Positions 53,210 to 62,072 of a DNA stretch of 64,000 bases are shown piece by piece (the stretch's first letter is position 1; every line of letters starts with the position of its first letter). The position numbers and the translations under genes are program-made. The notes beneath the pieces are model-generated. The model had not been told where the DNA came from. It saw only the letters and a list, made by a program, of their open reading frames with translations, and did not search any database. This stretch comes from an uncultured Collinsella sp. GTDB lineage: Bacteria > Actinomycetota > Coriobacteriia > Coriobacteriales > Coriobacteriaceae. Location: NCBI GenBank assembly GCA_900540855.1, contig UQHK01000013.1, positions 4,752 to 68,751 of the forward strand, in the 5' to 3' direction.

Positions 53210-55126
53210 CTAGGCGCGCTCCTCGATAGCACCGTTTCTATATGCATCGAGCAGCTGGCGCAGGTCCTGGATCTGGCTGCGGATCTTGGCACCGGAATCG
53301 GTGTCGCTCACCATGCGGCGACGGTCGGCCTCGTCAAAGCGGTTGGTCTCGCTTTCGATATCGACGTTGCGGGTGAGTGCCTCGGCAACCGTCGTAAAGG
53401 CCCGGTGCGACTTGAGGCGGCAGCCGCGCGAGCTCGAGATGAGCGTATAGCCGGCGATACCCGTCTTGGGATGGTAAGCGCGGCAGAAGCCGCCATCGAT
53501 GACCAGCAGCTTGCCCTCGGCGCGGATGGGCCGCTCGCCCTTGGTGGTTTTAACGGGCGTGTGGCCGTTGATGATGTGACCGGTCGGTGAGCATGCCATG
53601 GGCGCGACGCCAAACTCGCGCATGATGTCATCGCAGACCGAGGGCGACTTGGTAAGCGTAAAGTACGGGTCCATCGGCTCGACCCAGGTGCTCTTATCGG
53701 CGATATAGGCGCGCTCAAAGGTGCGCACCAGGCGTCCGCTGGCGGGTGAGTTAAAGCCAATCCACAGGTACCACATCCAGTCGAGCGCGTCGCGGTCGCC
53801 CACGCGCCAGGCGCGGCGGGCGATGTGGTCGCAAAAATCGAGATAATCGCGGCCAGCGTGCCAGGTGCCCAGGCAGTTCATGCTGCTAAAGGTGCCGTCC
53901 TCGTTGAGCGGCACGCAGCCGTGGAACAACAGGTTGCCGTTGGCGACCTTGTACATGGAGCCGTGGGAATAGAGGAAATCGATGTGGCGATGCAGGTGAT
54001 CGGCGGTGACAAACTCGGACACGAGCTTGTCGATGATGTGCTGCTCCTCGGGCGTGAGCGTATAGGGGTCCGCCGGGTCGACGGTGGGGAAGTCGTTGGT
54101 CGTGAGCGGCCACACGCTGCCGTCGGCGAGCGTGACCGTGCCGGTGTCGTGGTCGATCTTGTCGAGTAGCAGGCGATCGGTCATATCGAATTCGGGGTGG
54201 CGCTGGATGATCTGGCCCTCGAGCTTAAAGAGCAGGACGTTGATGGCTTTGATTAGCGGGGTGATGGACTCGCCGGCGGTGTAGGTGGCGTCGGCAAAGG
54301 CGACAAGCTCACGCAGCGAGATGCCGTAGTCGTTCTCGAGAATCTCGTAGTTGTCGTAGCGTAGGTTGTTGCGCAGCACCGTGGCGATGCAGGCGGGCTC
54401 ACCGGCCGCAGCGCCCATCCACAGCAGGTCGTGGTTGCCCCACTGGATGTCGAGTGAATGGTAGGTGAGCAGACGGTCCATAATCTTGGCAGCGCCGCCG
54501 CCGCGGTCGAAGATGTCGCCCACCAGGTGCAGGTGGTCGACGGCCAGGCGCTTGATGAGCGAGGCGAGTGACTCGATAAAGTCGTCGGCGCTGGCGGTCT
54601 CAAGAATGGACTCCACGATGCGCTCGTGATAACGCACGCGATAGTTGTTCTCGTCCGGATGCGTGTGCAGCAGCTCGTCGATGATGTAGGCGTAATCGCG
54701 TGGGATGGCCTTACGCACCTTGGAGCGCGTATAGCGGCTCGAAAGCGAGCGGGCGACCATGATGAGCTGGTCAAGCATCGTCCTGTACCAGGTGGGCGAG
54801 TCTTCGCGCCGGCTGCGGACCAGGTCGATCTTCTCGCGCGGGTAGTAGATGAGCGTGCACAGCTCGCCCTTTTCGTCAAAGGAAAGCGTGTCGCCAAAAA
54901 TCTCGTCGACATGCTCGCGCACGACACCCGAGCAGTTGTTGAGGATGTGCATAAAGGCTTCGTACTCGCCATGCACGTCGCTCATAAAATGCTCGGTGCC
55001 TTTGGGCAGGTTGAGGATGGCCGAGAGATTGATGATCTCGGTAAACGCGGATTGCTCGGTGGGAAATTGTTTCGACAGCAGACGCAGATACTTGAAGTCT
55101 TGCGGATTGCGATCGAATGCGACCAT
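53210..55126 (-). CDS. fbp: fructose-1,6-bisphosphatase class III
   Basis: A 638-residue gluconeogenic phosphatase of the Firmicute-type (class III) family. The metallophosphoesterase motifs are evident: FMSDVHGEYEAF, LVGDIFDRGGGA, QWGNHDLLWMGAA and, near the end, INGHTPVKTTKGERP with DGGFCRAYH. The length fits. ATG 55126 follows AAGGTG; the open frame to 55171 adds 15 residues through an operator-like dyad and is rejected. The dyad at 55154-55183 sits over the presumed promoter. Confidence 0.95.
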   Translation of the reverse strand: MVAFDRNPQDFKYLRLLSKQFPTEQSAFTEIINLSAILNLPKGTEHFMSDVHGEYEAFMHILNNCSGVVREHVDEIFGDTLSFDEKGELCTLIYYPREKIDLVRSRREDSPTWYRTMLDQLIMVARSLSSRYTRSKVRKAIPRDYAYIIDELLHTHPDENNYRVRYHERIVESILETASADDFIESLASLIKRLAVDHLHLVGDIFDRGGGAAKIMDRLLTYHSLDIQWGNHDLLWMGAAAGEPACIATVLRNNLRYDNYEILENDYGISLRELVAFADATYTAGESITPLIKAINVLLFKLEGQIIQRHPEFDMTDRLLLDKIDHDTGTVTLADGSVWPLTTNDFPTVDPADPYTLTPEEQHIIDKLVSEFVTADHLHRHIDFLYSHGSMYKVANGNLLFHGCVPLNEDGTFSSMNCLGTWHAGRDYLDFCDHIARRAWRVGDRDALDWMWYLWIGFNSPASGRLVRTFERAYIADKSTWVEPMDPYFTLTKSPSVCDDIMREFGVAPMACSPTGHIINGHTPVKTTKGERPIRAEGKLLVIDGGFCRAYHPKTGIAGYTLISSSRGCRLKSHRAFTTVAEALTRNVDIESETNRFDEADRRRMVSDTDSGAKIRSQIQDLRQLLDAYRNGAIEERA

Positions 55127-55446
55127 GAAACACCTTCCGATGGGGTTGGTAAAACTGATAAACAGCGTCAAACGTTTATCAGTATGCGCCGCTTTTGTTT
55201 CGATTGGGGGTGGGAGGTCGAATTGTTGGCCGAACGGTTTGGTAAATCGATTTAGTTGAGGTAGATATGGCGGTTGGGTGGAGACGACAGAAGGTGTTTT
55301 CTCAGATATTTATGCGTGGGGTCGGTGGAGACGATGGTGGTAAAGATGCTCGCTATTATTGGTTCGATTTGGTAAATAGTGGACATATGTACCGTATGTA
55401 GGCTCACTGTGCGATAATTTGCGCAGCAATGAGTAAGGAGCCTCAT
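55127..55446. other. divergent intergenic region, fbp and degV
   Basis: Apart from the dyad at 55154-55183 it holds AAGGAG at 55435 for degV and an ACATATGT-type AT-rich stretch near 55382-55400. No gene, RNA or repeat is recognised in it. Confidence 0.5.
55154..55183. promoter_or_regulatory. perfect 10-10-10 dyad upstream of fbp
   Basis: ACTGATAAAC and GTTTATCAGT are perfect inverted repeats separated by exactly 10 bases, centred about 43 bases upstream of the fbp start. A TTGACG -35-like hexamer on the leftward strand falls in the spacer. This is a likely operator for a dimeric repressor of gluconeogenesis. Confidence 0.5.
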
Positions 55447-56337
55447 ATGAGTGATTTTGTCCTGACCTGTGAATCCGCCGCCGATCGAACTCGGGAGTTC
55501 TTTGAATCGCGCAATATCCCTGTCGTGTGTTTTCATTACGAGATCGACGATGTTGTCTATACGGACGATCTGTATCAGTCGATTACGCCGGACAAGTTTT
55601 TTGCTCAGATTGCCGCGGGCGCCATGCCCAAGACGTCTCAGGTGAGCGTGGGTGAGTACGAGGAGTTTTGGGAGCCGTTTGTTGCCGAGGGTAAAGACGT
55701 GCTGCACCTGACGTTGTCGTCTGGTATTTCGGGCACGTATGGATCGGCCTGCGTTGCGGCGCAGATGCTCGCGGATCGCTATCCCCAGGGCGGCAAGGTT
55801 CGCGTCATCGATTCGCTGGCGGCGTCTTCGGGCTTTGGCCTGCTGGCGGAATGTGCCGCCGACGTTCGCGATAGCGGCGCTTCGCTCGACGAGACTGCCG
55901 CTTGGATTGAGGAGCATAAACTCAACCTGCACCACTGGTTCTTTTCGACCGATCTGTCGAGCTACCTGCGCGGCGGTCGCATTTCGGCTGCGAGCGCGAT
56001 CATCGGCACGGCGCTTAAGATTTGCCCGCTTATGACGGTCGATTGCGAAGGTGGGCTGTCGCCACGTGAGAAGATTCGCACTAAGAAGCGCGCGATTTCC
56101 GAGATGGCTAAGACCATGATGGTACACGTGCAGGACGGTGTGGATTATTCGGGTAAGTGCATCATGTCGCACTCGGCGTGCCGCGAGGATGCCGAGGCAG
56201 TTGCGGCGCTGATTGAGGAACAGGTTCCGCAGCTTAAAGGCAAGATTGAGATCAATGATATCGGTACTCTGATTGGCTCGCATACCGGACCTGGTACGGT
56301 GGCGCTCTTCTTTATGGGCGACAAGCGCGTGGATTAA
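55447..56337 (+). CDS. DegV-family fatty-acid-binding protein
   Basis: A 296-residue two-domain protein of the DegV/FakB family, which binds a fatty acid and presents it to the kinase FakA. The typical segments are LTCESAADRT, TSQVSVGEYEEFW, LTLSSGISGTYGSA, DSLAASSGFGL, LSSYLRGGRIS and the closing GTLIGSHTGPGTVALFF. ATG 55447 follows AAGGAG. No fakA lies in the window. Confidence 0.93.
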   Translation: MSDFVLTCESAADRTREFFESRNIPVVCFHYEIDDVVYTDDLYQSITPDKFFAQIAAGAMPKTSQVSVGEYEEFWEPFVAEGKDVLHLTLSSGISGTYGSACVAAQMLADRYPQGGKVRVIDSLAASSGFGLLAECAADVRDSGASLDETAAWIEEHKLNLHHWFFSTDLSSYLRGGRISAASAIIGTALKICPLMTVDCEGGLSPREKIRTKKRAISEMAKTMMVHVQDGVDYSGKCIMSHSACREDAEAVAALIEEQVPQLKGKIEINDIGTLIGSHTGPGTVALFFMGDKRVD

Positions 56338-56378
56338 CTTGGCTCATCACGTCGCTGCGTGATTGCTCAATCGAAAAC

Positions 56379-56406
56379 GGCCCGCCTCACGTTTGTGGGG
56401 CGGGCC
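56379..56406. terminator. shared terminator of degV and the barrel gene
   Basis: GGCCCGCCTCAC pairs with GTGGGGCGGGCC (one G-U) around GTTT; leftward the run TTTTC follows. It lies between convergent genes. Confidence 0.8.
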
Positions 56407-56418
56407 TTGCTGTTGCGG

Positions 56419-57510
56419 CTAGCGTTTCTTTCCGCGGAAGAAGAAGCCGTGCAGTGACGGCTTGAGGCCGCGGTTGGCGCGATGCTCCTCGACGCGCTCG
56501 TGGATCGAAGCGACGCGCTCGATGACTTCGTCGGGAATTGGCACATCGGGATTCATGTTCTCGACCTGGCTGACCTCGGCGGCGGCGACCTGGTCGATAA
56601 TGGGCACATCGTCGCGCGAGATGACAGGTGTGGCGTCTTCCTTCATCTTGCGATAACGCTGCATCATGTCGGTCTGTAGCTGCTGGGCCGAAGGCGGTGT
56701 CCAGATGATGGCGTTGGCGCCGGCGGCGATGGTTTCGCGGATGCTCTCGGGCGTCTTGCCGCCCGGTGCGATGAGCGGCAGGTTGGGATAGTGCTCGCGC
56801 AGCTCGCGCAGGACCTGGGGCGTGTTTTTGCCGGCGGCGATGTTGAGAATCTTGGCTCCGGCGCGCACCTTGGCGTGAGCATCGTCGTCGCAGCGAACGA
56901 CCGTGGCGATGACGGGGATGTCGGCGATATTGGTGATGTGCTCGACCATCTCGGCAGTGGCGGGGGAGTTGACCACGCAGCCCGCTGCGCCCTGCATCTC
57001 GGAGACAGCTGCCATCTGCACGGAGCGCTTACCGGTCGTAGTTCCGCCGCCTACACCCACAAAGACCGGGCACTCGGCGACGGTCAACAGCGCCTGCGTA
57101 ATGGCCGGCTGCGGCGTGAAGGGGTAAACGGCAAAGACAGCATCGGCATTGGAGTTGCGGATGACGGCCACGTCGGTGGTGTAAATGAGCGACTTGATGC
57201 GTCGACCGAAGAGCGTAAAGCCGCTGGCCTCCTCGATCTCGTCGGGCATGCGAAGGGCCGCCTTGCGCAAACGCCCGTCGATGGGCAGCGGTTCCATGGG
57301 GAGCAGTCCGTTGGGGGTCACGGCTACCTGGGGCTCGGTGAACTCGTCTGCGAGCTCGACCTCGGAGAAATCGACCGAGGCGACGATGTCCTCGTGAACC
57401 TCGGCGGGCACATCGATGGGAGCTTGGTCGTTTGCCGCGGCAGGCGTGTCGAAGGAGCTGGTGCCGACGAAGGCGTCGACGCGCTCATTTAGATCGTTGA
57501 GGGTATCCAT
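56419..57510 (-). CDS. putative TIM-barrel aldolase-like protein
   Basis: A 363-residue protein. Residues about 85-290 look like a (beta/alpha)8 barrel: FVGVGGGTTTGKRSVQMAAV, GAAGCVVNSPATAEMVEHI, VIATVVRCDDDAHAKVRAGA, LIAPGGKTPESIRETIAAGA and AIIWTPPS. This is a pattern resembling the KDPG/KHG-aldolase and phosphate-binding barrels, though no catalytic Lys motif can be assigned with confidence. The first 80 residues are acidic and probably flexible; the end is basic (FFFRGKKR). Function is not established. Confidence 0.5.
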   Translation of the reverse strand: MDTLNDLNERVDAFVGTSSFDTPAAANDQAPIDVPAEVHEDIVASVDFSEVELADEFTEPQVAVTPNGLLPMEPLPIDGRLRKAALRMPDEIEEASGFTLFGRRIKSLIYTTDVAVIRNSNADAVFAVYPFTPQPAITQALLTVAECPVFVGVGGGTTTGKRSVQMAAVSEMQGAAGCVVNSPATAEMVEHITNIADIPVIATVVRCDDDAHAKVRAGAKILNIAAGKNTPQVLRELREHYPNLPLIAPGGKTPESIRETIAAGANAIIWTPPSAQQLQTDMMQRYRKMKEDATPVISRDDVPIIDQVAAAEVSQVENMNPDVPIPDEVIERVASIHERVEEHRANRGLKPSLHGFFFRGKKR

Positions 57511-57701
57511 GGAGACTCGATTCTATGTGATGACGGCCGGCAGGGTGCCGGCAGCGTTGTGCTTGCTAAATCGTTTGACGAGTTGATTTTTCCCCGCCGC
57601 GTCCTCCGTTAGACCGAAGGGCCGGCGAACGTGAAGGAGCTGTGGTGGCGGGGATCGAGGTGCTATCTTGAAAGTCCCGTTTAAAAGAGAGGTGACGCGG
57701 T

Positions 57702-57872
57702 ATGGAATTTTCGGCAATGTTGGGCTCGATTGGCCTATGCGTGGGCGCAATCGTAGCCGCCGCGGTCATCTACTTTGTGGTCACGGCCATTAAGGGCAAA
57801 AGGGCCGAACGCAAGGAGCGCACGATGCTTAAACAGCATCGCGACCAGCAGGGCAAACGCGCACGGAGATAG
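57702..57872 (+). CDS. 56-residue single-helix membrane protein
   Basis: ATG 57702, with GAGAGGTG 7 bases upstream, opens a frame of 56 codons ending at TAG 57870. Residues 9-31 are a hydrophobic helix (GSIGLCVGAIVAAAVIYFVV). The rest is strongly basic (KGKRAERKERTMLKQHRDQQ). The gene stands between two leftward genes and is the only rightward one here. The codons fit the genome. Function is unknown. Confidence 0.6.
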   Translation: MEFSAMLGSIGLCVGAIVAAAVIYFVVTAIKGKRAERKERTMLKQHRDQQGKRARR

Positions 57873-57896
57873 CTTGTTGAGTTTTGGATCCGTGCG

Positions 57897-59000
57897 CTAG
57901 CTGCGTTTTCGGATCAGGGCAATGTAGAAGCCCTCAAATTCGCGGCTGGGCGGAATGGTGAGCGTGCCGGGCAGGCCGTTGGCGATGGCCGATACCTGAC
58001 CCGCGGCAATGGCCTCGGTCAGGGCGTTGGACTCGATGCGCGGCTCCTCACCAGCTTCCTGGGCACGGCGTGCCTCACTTTCGCTTGGCGTGCCGTCGAG
58101 GGGGATGAGCTCGCAGTCCATATGCTTGTCGAGGGCCTCTTGCAGGGCGTCCTCGTTTTCCTGCGGCAAGATCGAACAAGTCGAATAGACGAGCGTGCCG
58201 CCCGGTTTGAGGGCTCCCATGGCGCGGTCCAGAAGTGCTCGCTGCGAGCGGGCACACTTGCCGAGCAACTGCTCGGTGAGGCCGCGCAGGCTCTTCTCGT
58301 TGCCGCTGACGACGGTGCCCGTGCCGGTGCAGGGAGCGTCGAGCAGGATACGGTCAAAGCGGAAGAACTCGTCGAGCTCGCGTGCGTCGATGCGCATGAC
58401 GGGCACGTTTTTTGCGCCTTGGCGGTGGAGGTTGGCTTCGAGCTTCTCGGCGCGGGGAATGCTCATCTCGCAGGCGGTAAGGTGCGCCTGCCCCTGCGTG
58501 AGGGCGGCGATCTGCGTCGTCTTGCCGCCAGGGGCTGCGCACATGTCCAGGATGTCCTCGCCTGCCTGAGCGCCCAGGACCAGCGTCGGCATCATGGACG
58601 ACAGGCTCTGCAGGTAGATCTTGCCGTCGCGGTAGATGTCGAGATCCCACAGGTCGGAAACCTGGGCCTCGGGCAGGATGAAGGCGTCTGGGTACCAGGT
58701 GACGGGGTTGTGAGCGATGCCGGCGGCATCGAGCGCCGCAGCGATGTCCTCGGCGGTTGCCTTGAGCGTGTTGGCGCGCAGCGTGACCGGGCGTGTGGCC
58801 GCGGCGCCGAAGCCCTTGATCATGAGCTCGGCATCGGCGGGCGCATAGGCGCCGGCGACCGTGTCGACCATAAAGCGCGGCAGGTCGGCGGCGGAGTGTT
58901 GGGCGGCAAGCTGGTCGGAAAGCTCGGTGGCGGCAAACTGCCTGAGCTTGAGCTCGGGCTTAACCTGCTTTTTCTGCTTACGACGACGCGGCTTGGACAT
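57897..59000 (-). CDS. RsmB/RsmF-like rRNA m5C methyltransferase
   Basis: A 367-residue SAM-dependent cytosine-C5 methyltransferase of the NOL1/NOP2/Sun family. AdoMet motif I MCAAPGGKTT lies near residues 153-162. Motif IV DAPCTGTG is near 217, and motif VI YSTCSILPQEN, with the nucleophilic Cys, near 271. The basic start (KPRRRKQKKQ) would contact RNA. The C-terminal part after 290 is short, with no clear PUA domain. Which rRNA or tRNA base is modified cannot be told. It is separated from upstream metG by a long palindrome. Confidence 0.9.
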   Translation of the reverse strand: MSKPRRRKQKKQVKPELKLRQFAATELSDQLAAQHSAADLPRFMVDTVAGAYAPADAELMIKGFGAAATRPVTLRANTLKATAEDIAAALDAAGIAHNPVTWYPDAFILPEAQVSDLWDLDIYRDGKIYLQSLSSMMPTLVLGAQAGEDILDMCAAPGGKTTQIAALTQGQAHLTACEMSIPRAEKLEANLHRQGAKNVPVMRIDARELDEFFRFDRILLDAPCTGTGTVVSGNEKSLRGLTEQLLGKCARSQRALLDRAMGALKPGGTLVYSTCSILPQENEDALQEALDKHMDCELIPLDGTPSESEARRAQEAGEEPRIESNALTEAIAAGQVSAIANGLPGTLTIPPSREFEGFYIALIRKRS

Positions 59001-59019
59001 CCGTCTTTCCTTCCACCTA

Positions 59020-59137
59020 AATGATTATTCTGGGACGGGGATTAAAAAATCATTTAATGATCCCCGTCCCAAAAAGACTACTTTGCGTCGCCCGGGAATG
59101 ATTTTTTAATCCCCGTCCCAGAATAATCATTCCCGGG
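59020..59137. repeat. nested palindrome with perfect 35-bp inverted repeats
   Basis: 59020-59054 and 59097-59131 are exact 35-bp reverse complements containing TTCTGGGACGGGGATT. Between them CCCCGTCCC (59062-59070) can alternatively pair with the left arm. The right arm is flanked by CCCGGG on both sides, and its ends are themselves inverted. The block separates metG from the methyltransferase gene and probably ends metG transcripts. The adjoining 26 bases 59062-59087 recur inverted at 61996-62021. Confidence 0.85.
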
Positions 59138-59151
59138 CGCGTTGCTGTTGC

Positions 59152-61302
59152 CTAGTACTGGCTCTCGTGCTTGCTGAAGAAGTCGAAGCGCGGGGGCAGC
59201 GGCTTTACGCGGTGCTCGCCGGGCTTCTCGCCCAAGCTCTCCACAAACTCATCCGTGGAGGCGAAGATGTTATCCCAGCTAAAGAAGGCGACCGGGTCAA
59301 CGTCGAAGTACTTGCAGATGAGCTCGCAGCCGGCCGGCACAATACCGTGCATGAGCACGGTCGCCACGCGCAGCTCGGTAAAGGCGTCGACGAGCGCTTG
59401 CGTCATTGCGGCGTTTGCCTCGTTACCCTCGAGCTTGTTGGCGGCCTTGGAGGCGTCGCTCCAGCGCTTGTTGGCGGCGCGCAGGTAGTCGTCGCACACG
59501 GCAAGCGCGCGGTGCGTCTCGAACTTGTACATGGCCTGCTCAAAGGCGAGGGCTGCCTGCTCGGCGGCCTCGACCACGGTGTCAGAAGCTGCGCCGGCGG
59601 GGATGCAGCCGTTGCGATAGGGGCTCTCGTCGCCCTCCTTGACGGCGACGCCGTAGAAGCAGCTGCGGGCCAGGCGGTTGAACACGCCGGTCAAAAGGGC
59701 GCTCTCCTTAAGGGCCGGATCGATGACGCGCTTGTCGTCGCAGGCGCGCACCTCGTTGCCGTTCTTGTCCTTGCCGGTCACGCGGGTGTCGTATGCCTTG
59801 GGGCTAAAGCTCACCGGCTTTTCGGACAGGCCGAGCGACAGCCAGTGCGCGCGCATCTGCTCGCAGGTGTAGTGGTTGAGCAGGTCGTCTGCCGGCGGGG
59901 GAGGCGTCTGCGAGGACGAGCTGGCCTTTTTGCCCATGTAGAGCAGGTGGTAGCAGGCGCTGACGGTGCTCTGCGTGAGGTCCCAGCCCAGGGCCTCCCA
60001 CATGGCGGTCTGCGCGATGCAGTAGAAGTAGATGTTGTCCTGACCGATAAACTGGTAGATCTGTGCGTCGTCCGAGCACCACCAGTCGCGCCAGTCGAGC
60101 GAGCTGTGCTGGTAGGTGGGCGCGGGTACCTGCGTGGAGTCGGCAGCGGGTTCGCCCATGAGGGCGGCGTCCCGGGCGGCGACGCCCTCGGTCACGCCGG
60201 CGGCCTTGGCATCGCGCGCGAGCACGGTGCGCGTATAGCTGATGGGCGCCCACAAGCTCTCGGGCCAGCACCAGCAGGTGACGTCGGAGACGCCATCGAC
60301 CTCGGGCACCGGAACGCCCCAGTCGATGTTGCCGGTGATGCGGAAGGGCACGAGCGCCTTGCCGCTGCGGAAGCGCACGCCGCCGTTGGCGAGCACCGCG
60401 TGGGCGTCGTCGCGCTCCTTCCAGCTGGGGAAGGTGACGGTAAAGCTGCTCTTGTTGCCCTCGGGCTCCAGCACGGTGTGCTCGGGGAGCTGGTCCTCGA
60501 CGGCATCGAAGGCCTCGCGGAACTTGTTCTGGATGTAGAGCTGAGCCGGCAGCAGCCACTCCTCCATGGTCTTGGAGACCACGGAGCGAACCTGCGGGTT
60601 CTGGGCGAGCTTGGCGGTATAGGTCTTCATAAAGTCGAGGTAGGCCGGCAGATCAAAGTAGAGATTGTCGACTGGGCGCAGCTCGGGCACCTCGCCGGTG
60701 AGCTGGCTCTTGGGCGCGATGAGCTCCTCGGGCTCAAACTGGTGACCCAGGTCGCACTCGTCGGCGTAGGCTTTCTCGGACTTGCAGCCCTGGATGGGGC
60801 AGCGGCCGATCACCTGGCGGCCGTTGAGGAACGTGCCAGCCTTGGCATCGTAGAACTGCAGCGTGGAGCGCTTGGAGATGGTGCCCTGCTCGTGCAGGCG
60901 CTTGATAATCTCGCCGGTTACCTCGTTGTGAATCTGCGCAGCCGGCTCAAGGCCCGAGCCGCCGTAGATATCGCAGCTGATGTTGTAGTTGTTGAGGGTC
61001 GCGGCCTGGCGGGAGTGATTGGACTCGACATACTCGCCGATGGACTTATCGTAGCCCTCGTTCTCCTTGAGCTTGCGGTAGCTCTCCATGATGGGCGAGC
61101 CGTAGCAGTCGGTGCCCGAGGTGAAGATGACGTTCTCGCGGCCCAGGCGGTCGCGAAGGAAGCGGGCGAAGAAGTCGGCCGGGACAAAGACGCCGCCGAC
61201 GTGGCCAAAGTGCAGGCCCTTGTTGCCGTAGGGCTCGCCGGCGGTAACGATGGCGCGGCGCGGCCAGCTGGGACGGTCGTTCATGGAATATTTGGATGCC
61301 AT
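59152..61302 (-). CDS. metG: methionyl-tRNA synthetase-like class I enzyme with unusual KMSKS loop
   Basis: A 716-residue class I tRNA ligase. The HIGH motif is HFGH (31-34) after AGEPYGNKGL. The zinc module is CPIQGCKSEKAYADECDLGH (168-187). NIDWGVPVPEVDGV and FIGQDNIYFYCIAQ match the MetRS catalytic domain. Where KMSKS is expected the sequence is KKASSSSQTPPPP (458-470), so at most K-A-S-S-S remains. The helical anticodon-binding domain follows; no C-terminal EMAP domain is seen. ATG 61302 has AAGGAG. If this is the only MetRS it must be active with the altered loop. Confidence 0.88.
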   Translation of the reverse strand: MASKYSMNDRPSWPRRAIVTAGEPYGNKGLHFGHVGGVFVPADFFARFLRDRLGRENVIFTSGTDCYGSPIMESYRKLKENEGYDKSIGEYVESNHSRQAATLNNYNISCDIYGGSGLEPAAQIHNEVTGEIIKRLHEQGTISKRSTLQFYDAKAGTFLNGRQVIGRCPIQGCKSEKAYADECDLGHQFEPEELIAPKSQLTGEVPELRPVDNLYFDLPAYLDFMKTYTAKLAQNPQVRSVVSKTMEEWLLPAQLYIQNKFREAFDAVEDQLPEHTVLEPEGNKSSFTVTFPSWKERDDAHAVLANGGVRFRSGKALVPFRITGNIDWGVPVPEVDGVSDVTCWCWPESLWAPISYTRTVLARDAKAAGVTEGVAARDAALMGEPAADSTQVPAPTYQHSSLDWRDWWCSDDAQIYQFIGQDNIYFYCIAQTAMWEALGWDLTQSTVSACYHLLYMGKKASSSSQTPPPPADDLLNHYTCEQMRAHWLSLGLSEKPVSFSPKAYDTRVTGKDKNGNEVRACDDKRVIDPALKESALLTGVFNRLARSCFYGVAVKEGDESPYRNGCIPAGAASDTVVEAAEQAALAFEQAMYKFETHRALAVCDDYLRAANKRWSDASKAANKLEGNEANAAMTQALVDAFTELRVATVLMHGIVPAGCELICKYFDVDPVAFFSWDNIFASTDEFVESLGEKPGEHRVKPLPPRFDFFSKHESQY

Positions 61303-61435
61303 GGGACTCCTTCGCATATGGTGGGAGCGCGGCCGGGCGCAAGGCCTGGCGACGCGGTGGTCAATTCGTGCATATCGTTCGACATTATCGCACATGCGGA
61401 CGGGGTACGTGGCAGGGGCGCTATCCTAAGATGCT

Positions 61436-62005
61436 ATGAATGAGATTTCCAACATACATGCGTTTGAGGACGAGGATTTTCTGCACGCCTGCTTTGTGTG
61501 GGGGATGGTCGTAGTCGGCGTGTTTGCCGTGTGCCTGGTGCCGGTGTTTATGCTGCTGGGCGGGCCTGCGGACTTGGACGCGGCTGAGGCGGGCGGCTGG
61601 ACCACCGTCGTGGGCTGGATGGTCGGTGTGGCTGCGGTTTCTGCAGCGTCGTTTGCCGTGCACGAGCTGGTGCATGCGGTGTTTTTTAAGCTGCTGGCGC
61701 CTGCGGGCGCGCATGTGACCTTTGGCGCGAATCGTGAGACGGCGATGATCTATGCCTGCGCCGAGGGCGTTGTGTATTCGCGTCGGCGGTACATGGCCAT
61801 TTGCCTGGCGCCCACGGTTGTTTTGACGGTGGCGTTTGCCCTGGGCTTTGCGCTCTCGGGCTATCCGCTGCTGTGTTACCTGGCGGCTGGCTTGCATTTG
61901 TCGGGCTGTGTGGGCGACTGGTATTACGTGCGGGCCATTTTGCGCGACCGCCGCATCGCTGCCTGCGAGGACACGTCCTTTGGCGTGCGCTTTTTCGCAA
62001 AGTAG
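61436..62005 (+). CDS. DUF3267 membrane metalloprotease-like protein
   Basis: A 189-residue protein with four or so transmembrane helices. HELVH at residues 76-80 within SFAVHELVHAVFF is the HExxH zinc motif of the DUF3267 family, so a membrane-embedded protease is plausible. It is divergent from metG. No convincing ribosome-binding site lies ahead of ATG 61436, and a TAAGAT -10-like box is too close (61428-61433) to be used with a leader. The last codons and stop fall within a 26-base repeat shared with 59062-59087. Confidence 0.8.
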   Translation: MNEISNIHAFEDEDFLHACFVWGMVVVGVFAVCLVPVFMLLGGPADLDAAEAGGWTTVVGWMVGVAAVSAASFAVHELVHAVFFKLLAPAGAHVTFGANRETAMIYACAEGVVYSRRRYMAICLAPTVVLTVAFALGFALSGYPLLCYLAAGLHLSGCVGDWYYVRAILRDRRIAACEDTSFGVRFFAK

Positions 62006-62021
62006 TCTTTTTGGGACGGGG
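61996..62021 (+). repeat. 26-bp repeat, inverted copy of 59062-59087
   Basis: CGCAAAGTAGTCTTTTTGGG and six more bases are the exact reverse complement of 59062-59087. The copy includes the DUF3267 stop codon. A second GGGACGGGGAT block lies at 62058-62068, just before queH. Confidence 0.85.
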
Positions 62022-62072
62022 CTATTTTAGCTGCCATGATGTCGGGGTGAGTTTTCTGGGACGGGGATGTTG

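Noticed and set aside
59167..61443. 758-codon rightward open frame opposite metG
   Set aside because: Antisense shadow of metG with Val/Leu/Gly/Ala-rich low-complexity translation; no ribosome-binding site or motif.
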